The notes under the pieces: generated by a model | What the model saw: the letters and a program-made list of their open reading frames with translations, nothing else | Databases searched by the model: none | Told to the model about the DNA's origin: nothing | DNA from: Candidatus Hodarchaeota archaeon | Lineage (GTDB): Archaea; Asgardarchaeota; Heimdallarchaeia; Hodarchaeales; Hodarchaeaceae | NCBI GenBank assembly: GCA_016839815.1 | Contig: JAEOTM010000070.1 | Coordinates: forward strand, 1-54,336 | Length of the DNA stretch: 54,336 nt | Direction of reading: 5' to 3' | Shown here: piece after piece, positions 51,734 to 54,336 of the stretch | How positions within the stretch are numbered: position 1 is the first letter of the stretch | Layout: every line of letters starts with the position of its first letter | Position numbers and translations under genes: made by a program

Positions 51734-52954
51734 TTATGTATTTTCGTTTAGATTTTGATTGGTAGGTGCTTCTTCGTCCTTATTATCAACAATAGGAGGG
51801 TTTATTTTTGGTAAATGAATTTCAGCTGTTTTTAAGAGCATGGAAAGTTCTTCAGCATGCAAAGCGACGGTAGAAAGTAAAGAAAAGACAGCTTCATACT
51901 TCTCATTTACTTTTCGATCAATTACAGCTTGAATTTCGCTTTGGATTCGTTCTAATTCTTCTTTATAGGTTTGTATGCTCTGAGATTGAGATTCAATTTT
52001 TGATTCATACTCACCCATCGAATTCTGAATATTCTGAGTCATTTCTTCTCTTGTACGTGTTGTTTGTAGCTGAAGTTCTTCACTAAAACTAGCGAACGAT
52101 TGTTGAAGCTCCTCTCCAACTTTTTTTCTTGTATAATGCTCTGATACTTCATTTAGGATTTGTATGTCTGATTCCTTAAGATTCTGAGCTGTTAAGGTGA
52201 TTTCAGTTCTGATATTTTCATTAAAACTCTCAAGCATTCTGGAGAAGTTCTCAAAATGTATTTGTTGGTCTTTTTTAGTGATTGAGATTATTTCTTGTAG
52301 TTTCTCTTTGAAACTTTGTAAGCTTTCCCTTACGCTATTGAACGCTTCAGTATGAGACTGTGTCAAATTGTCTAAAGAGATAATGTTATTTTCCATCGAA
52401 TTTGCATTTTTTGTTAATGTTTCAAATTGTGTCCGTAATAAATCTCCTAAACCAGAAACAGATGCTTTTAAACTGGATTCTGTTTCGATAAGGCGGTTTG
52501 AAAATTCAGTATGCCCTTCTTTTAGTTCTTCCGTCAGTTTTACTATCTTTTCGTCCTGAGTGGTGAATAGGGTATGAGTTTTCTCATTTTCTTCTTTTTG
52601 TGAAGAAAATTTATCATTAAAGTGATTTTCTTGAGTTCCGATAACTTCAGTCAATGCTTTTACCTCTGAAGTAAAGTATTCCTTTTGATCCTCTAGAGAT
52701 TGCCTAAGTGCTTGAATTTCGGTGACTGAATTCTCCTCCACTGTCTTTAATTTTGCATCGAAACTCTCTTTAAACTCGTTGAACTTCTTACCAAGCTCTA
52801 TGTCAAGTTCTTGGTGGTTTGATTTAATATTGCTTATCTCAGTCTTTAATTCGTCAATAGAGATGGTATTCTTTTCAAGATATGTTGTTAATTCGAGAAC
52901 TCTTTGAACTAGTTCTAGATCATCCGAATTCGGTGTAATTTCTTCTTCAGTCAA
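51734..52954 (-). CDS. long coiled-coil protein
   Basis: 406 residues, predicted to be almost wholly helical coiled coil from about residue 12 to 375, rich in E, Q, S, T and K, with no membrane segment, HTH or ATPase motif. The tail (about 380-406) is proline-containing and acidic. Composition resembles the helical part of the TrmB-like protein near scpA, but no shared long segment was seen. The start is TTG 52954, lying inside the end of the upstream gene so that the two overlap by eight bases (AAGATTGACTGA), which suggests coupled translation. No family name can be given. Confidence 0.75.
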   Translation of the reverse strand: MTEEEITPNSDDLELVQRVLELTTYLEKNTISIDELKTEISNIKSNHQELDIELGKKFNEFKESFDAKLKTVEENSVTEIQALRQSLEDQKEYFTSEVKALTEVIGTQENHFNDKFSSQKEENEKTHTLFTTQDEKIVKLTEELKEGHTEFSNRLIETESSLKASVSGLGDLLRTQFETLTKNANSMENNIISLDNLTQSHTEAFNSVRESLQSFKEKLQEIISITKKDQQIHFENFSRMLESFNENIRTEITLTAQNLKESDIQILNEVSEHYTRKKVGEELQQSFASFSEELQLQTTRTREEMTQNIQNSMGEYESKIESQSQSIQTYKEELERIQSEIQAVIDRKVNEKYEAVFSLLSTVALHAEELSMLLKTAEIHLPKINPPIVDNKDEEAPTNQNLNENT

Positions 52955-53381
52955 TCTTAGTCTTCTCCTTAAAGTCTAATAATGAATCTTCTAATGATAT
53001 TCTAATATCCTCAAGACGATTGAATAATCGGGTTTCAATACTTTCTTGTAGAATAAAATCGTTGATTTTGACTTTTTCACGGATTACTGGAGCGAAGCGT
53101 TTCCAATGAGACTCAATTTCATTTATATTTTTCAAATTGGAGACAATCAGTACCTTCAATTCCTCATTTAAGGTATTTACAAGGAGTCCATATGATTCAC
53201 TACCAACTTGAATCTCTAAAAATCCCTCCTCAACAGTTGGGATTCTCTTAATCGCCAGATAGAAGTTTGGGTTTTTCTGAACTACAGGGAATAGCTCCTG
53301 AGGTGTTTGGATAAATATACCCCCGACAGAGAAACCTACAGCGAATTTATCAAGTAACTCTCGGAGACTCATTGGAAACAC
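52947..53381 (-). CDS. hypothetical protein, upstream partner of the coiled-coil gene
   Basis: 144 residues. About 1-85 alternate strands and helices (GGIFIQTPQELF, GFLEIQVGSESYGLLV, LKVLIVSNLKNI), a size and pattern compatible with a small alpha/beta domain of roadblock/longin type; this is only a resemblance. About 85-144 is helical and could pair with the coiled-coil protein encoded next. GTG 53381 or ATG 53372 could begin it. Overlap by eight bases with the next gene implies that the products are made together. Confidence 0.65.
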   Translation of the reverse strand: MFPMSLRELLDKFAVGFSVGGIFIQTPQELFPVVQKNPNFYLAIKRIPTVEEGFLEIQVGSESYGLLVNTLNEELKVLIVSNLKNINEIESHWKRFAPVIREKVKINDFILQESIETRLFNRLEDIRISLEDSLLDFKEKTKID

Positions 53382-53488
53382 AGGTATAGATTTTAATTAA
53401 TAGATTCCATACGGTAAAGACTCTTAAGATAATCGTTATTCAAGAAAAGTAAAAAGCTCATTCAACTCCCATTCTTATAGTGATTCAT

Positions 53489-54196
53489 ATGAGTAATCAG
53501 ACCTCCATAAGTGAAACAACTGTTTTAATTCCGACTTTGAATGAGGAAAATAACATAGACAACATGATTACGAAATTAATTAGCTTTTATCCAGAAATTT
53601 CCATTGTAGTTGCTGATGATGGATCAAAAGATAAAACTGGAACTATTGTAACGGATTTTCATTCTCAAAATCCTCGGATAAGATTACTTGATCGAAAAGA
53701 TAAGGAAGTCAAAGGATTAACAATTTCACTTATTGACGCATTAGAAATTACAGAGACTCGTTATTTTATTGTAATTGACTGTGATTTTCAACATCCTCCA
53801 GAAAAGATCGGTGAAGGAATCGAATTATTTGGTCAGGATAATCAGATAATTATCGGCACCCGAACTAGTGTTGAAGGGTGGAGTATTAAAAGGAAAATAA
53901 TTTCTTGGGGAGCCACAACCTTGGGGAAAATCAGCTTGTTCATAAGAAGAAGGAAAAGACCTAAAGACATTATGAGCGGGTTTTTTGGAGGTGAAACGGA
54001 ATTTGTGAGGTCAATTATTCGTAATCATCCCAAAACTGTCTCACCACGTGGGTATAAACTCCTCTTTGACGTGTTAAAGGTTTTACCAAAGGATACGAAA
54101 ATCGGTGAATTTTATTACGAATTTCAAACACGATCTGCAGGTGAATCGAAGATCGGAATGAAACATATTCTTGTGTATTTCCGTTCACTATTTTAA
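53489..54196 (+). CDS. family 2 glycosyltransferase, dolichol-phosphate mannosyltransferase-like
   Basis: 235 residues from ATG 53489 (GTG 53480 is three codons longer). GT-A fold motifs: VLIPTLNEENNI near the start, VVADDGSKDKT with the nucleotide-binding aspartates, and DCDFQHPP (DxD, metal/sugar phosphate) in the middle; GFFGG and a QTRSAGESKIG segment near the end match DPM1-type enzymes. These move a sugar from a nucleotide to a polyprenyl phosphate on the cytoplasmic side of the membrane (family knowledge). There is no C-terminal membrane helix, as in the short eukaryote-like type. It is probably involved in lipid-linked sugar for glycoproteins. Confidence 0.88.
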   Translation: MSNQTSISETTVLIPTLNEENNIDNMITKLISFYPEISIVVADDGSKDKTGTIVTDFHSQNPRIRLLDRKDKEVKGLTISLIDALEITETRYFIVIDCDFQHPPEKIGEGIELFGQDNQIIIGTRTSVEGWSIKRKIISWGATTLGKISLFIRRRKRPKDIMSGFFGGETEFVRSIIRNHPKTVSPRGYKLLFDVLKVLPKDTKIGEFYYEFQTRSAGESKIGMKHILVYFRSLF

Positions 54197-54218
54197 AAGG
54201 AAAAAAGGTATTAATGGC

Positions 54219-54336
54219 TTAAACCTGTCTTTGTTCGGGAACAGTTCGTTGTGGGGTAGCCTTTAAGCGACTGGTGGTCCGACTAGTTTTTCGTTGATTC
54301 TCTACAAATCTCATTACATTTGTCCCAAGTAGACCA
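54219..54336 (-). CDS. C-terminal end of an unknown protein, start outside window
   Basis: On the minus strand a frame is open from the window edge to TAA at 54221-54219, giving 38 residues of a basic, R/T-rich tail (…RFVENQRKTSRTTSRLK…). Its stop is 22 bases from that of the convergent glycosyltransferase, the spacing seen at other convergent pairs in this window. Too little is visible to name it; a chance open frame cannot be excluded. Confidence 0.45.
   Translation of the reverse strand, partial: GLLGTNVMRFVENQRKTSRTTSRLKATPQRTVPEQRQV

Overview
The window reads as AT-rich chromosomal DNA of an archaeon, most likely an Asgard archaeon (Heimdallarchaeia-like; the exact clade is inference). 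Five separate small Ras/Rab/Arf-type GTPases lie in 54 kb, one of them a canonical Rab-like protein (DTAGQE, NKID, ECSAK). Promoters show archaeal TATA boxes, and archaeal hallmarks (topoisomerase VI, a HemK2-type methyltransferase, PorGDAB) sit beside bacterial-type genes (DNA gyrase, UvrB, UvrC, SMC-ScpA-ScpB). Many starts are TTG or GTG.

Layout. 1-5.3 kb: the end of an unknown gene, a HemK2/N6AMT1-like methyltransferase, a minus-strand set of a ribbon-helix-helix regulator plus two RCK/TrkA-like proteins (one membrane-bound), a small coiled-coil protein and a metallophosphoesterase. 5.5-19.1 kb: a tightly packed plus-strand unit gyrB-gyrA-topVIB-topVIA-kinase-like gene. Its TopoVI-B is 2318 residues long because about 1700 residues of degenerate tandem helix-hairpin-helix-like modules follow the normal enzyme, and its TopoVI-A carries an extra N-terminal domain of about 90 residues that looks like a beta-grasp (ubiquitin-like) fold. 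19-26 kb: a GTPase, a 43-residue zinc-ribbon-like protein, an aminotransferase, a winged-helix regulator with a clear operator at its own promoter, an ArsB/NhaD-type transporter and a dihydrolipoamide dehydrogenase. 26-34.5 kb: uvrB (which apparently starts at CTG), a GTPase, an unknown gene, uvrC and a large DUF499-type ATPase. 34.6-37 kb: a possible leaderless small ORF, a cupin, an alpha/beta hydrolase with a PH-like front domain, and two small unknowns. 37-40.2 kb: porG-porD-porA-porB, a complete 2-oxoacid:ferredoxin oxidoreductase. 40.4-50.2 kb: a Rab-like GTPase, two divergent ScpB paralogues, a TrmB-like protein split by a coiled coil of about 550 residues, ScpA and SMC. 50.4-54.3 kb: two GTPases, a long coiled-coil protein overlapping a small unknown gene, a family 2 glycosyltransferase and the end of a minus-strand gene.

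The dominant theme is chromosome topology and maintenance: both supercoiling enzymes in one apparent operon, a full SMC-kleisin-KITE set, and two of three Uvr proteins. The most unusual item is the giant TopoVI-B; its repeat tail recalls, by analogy only, the tandem (HhH)2 tail of Methanopyrus topoisomerase V. No rRNA, tRNA, CRISPR array, insertion sequence or prophage was recognised.
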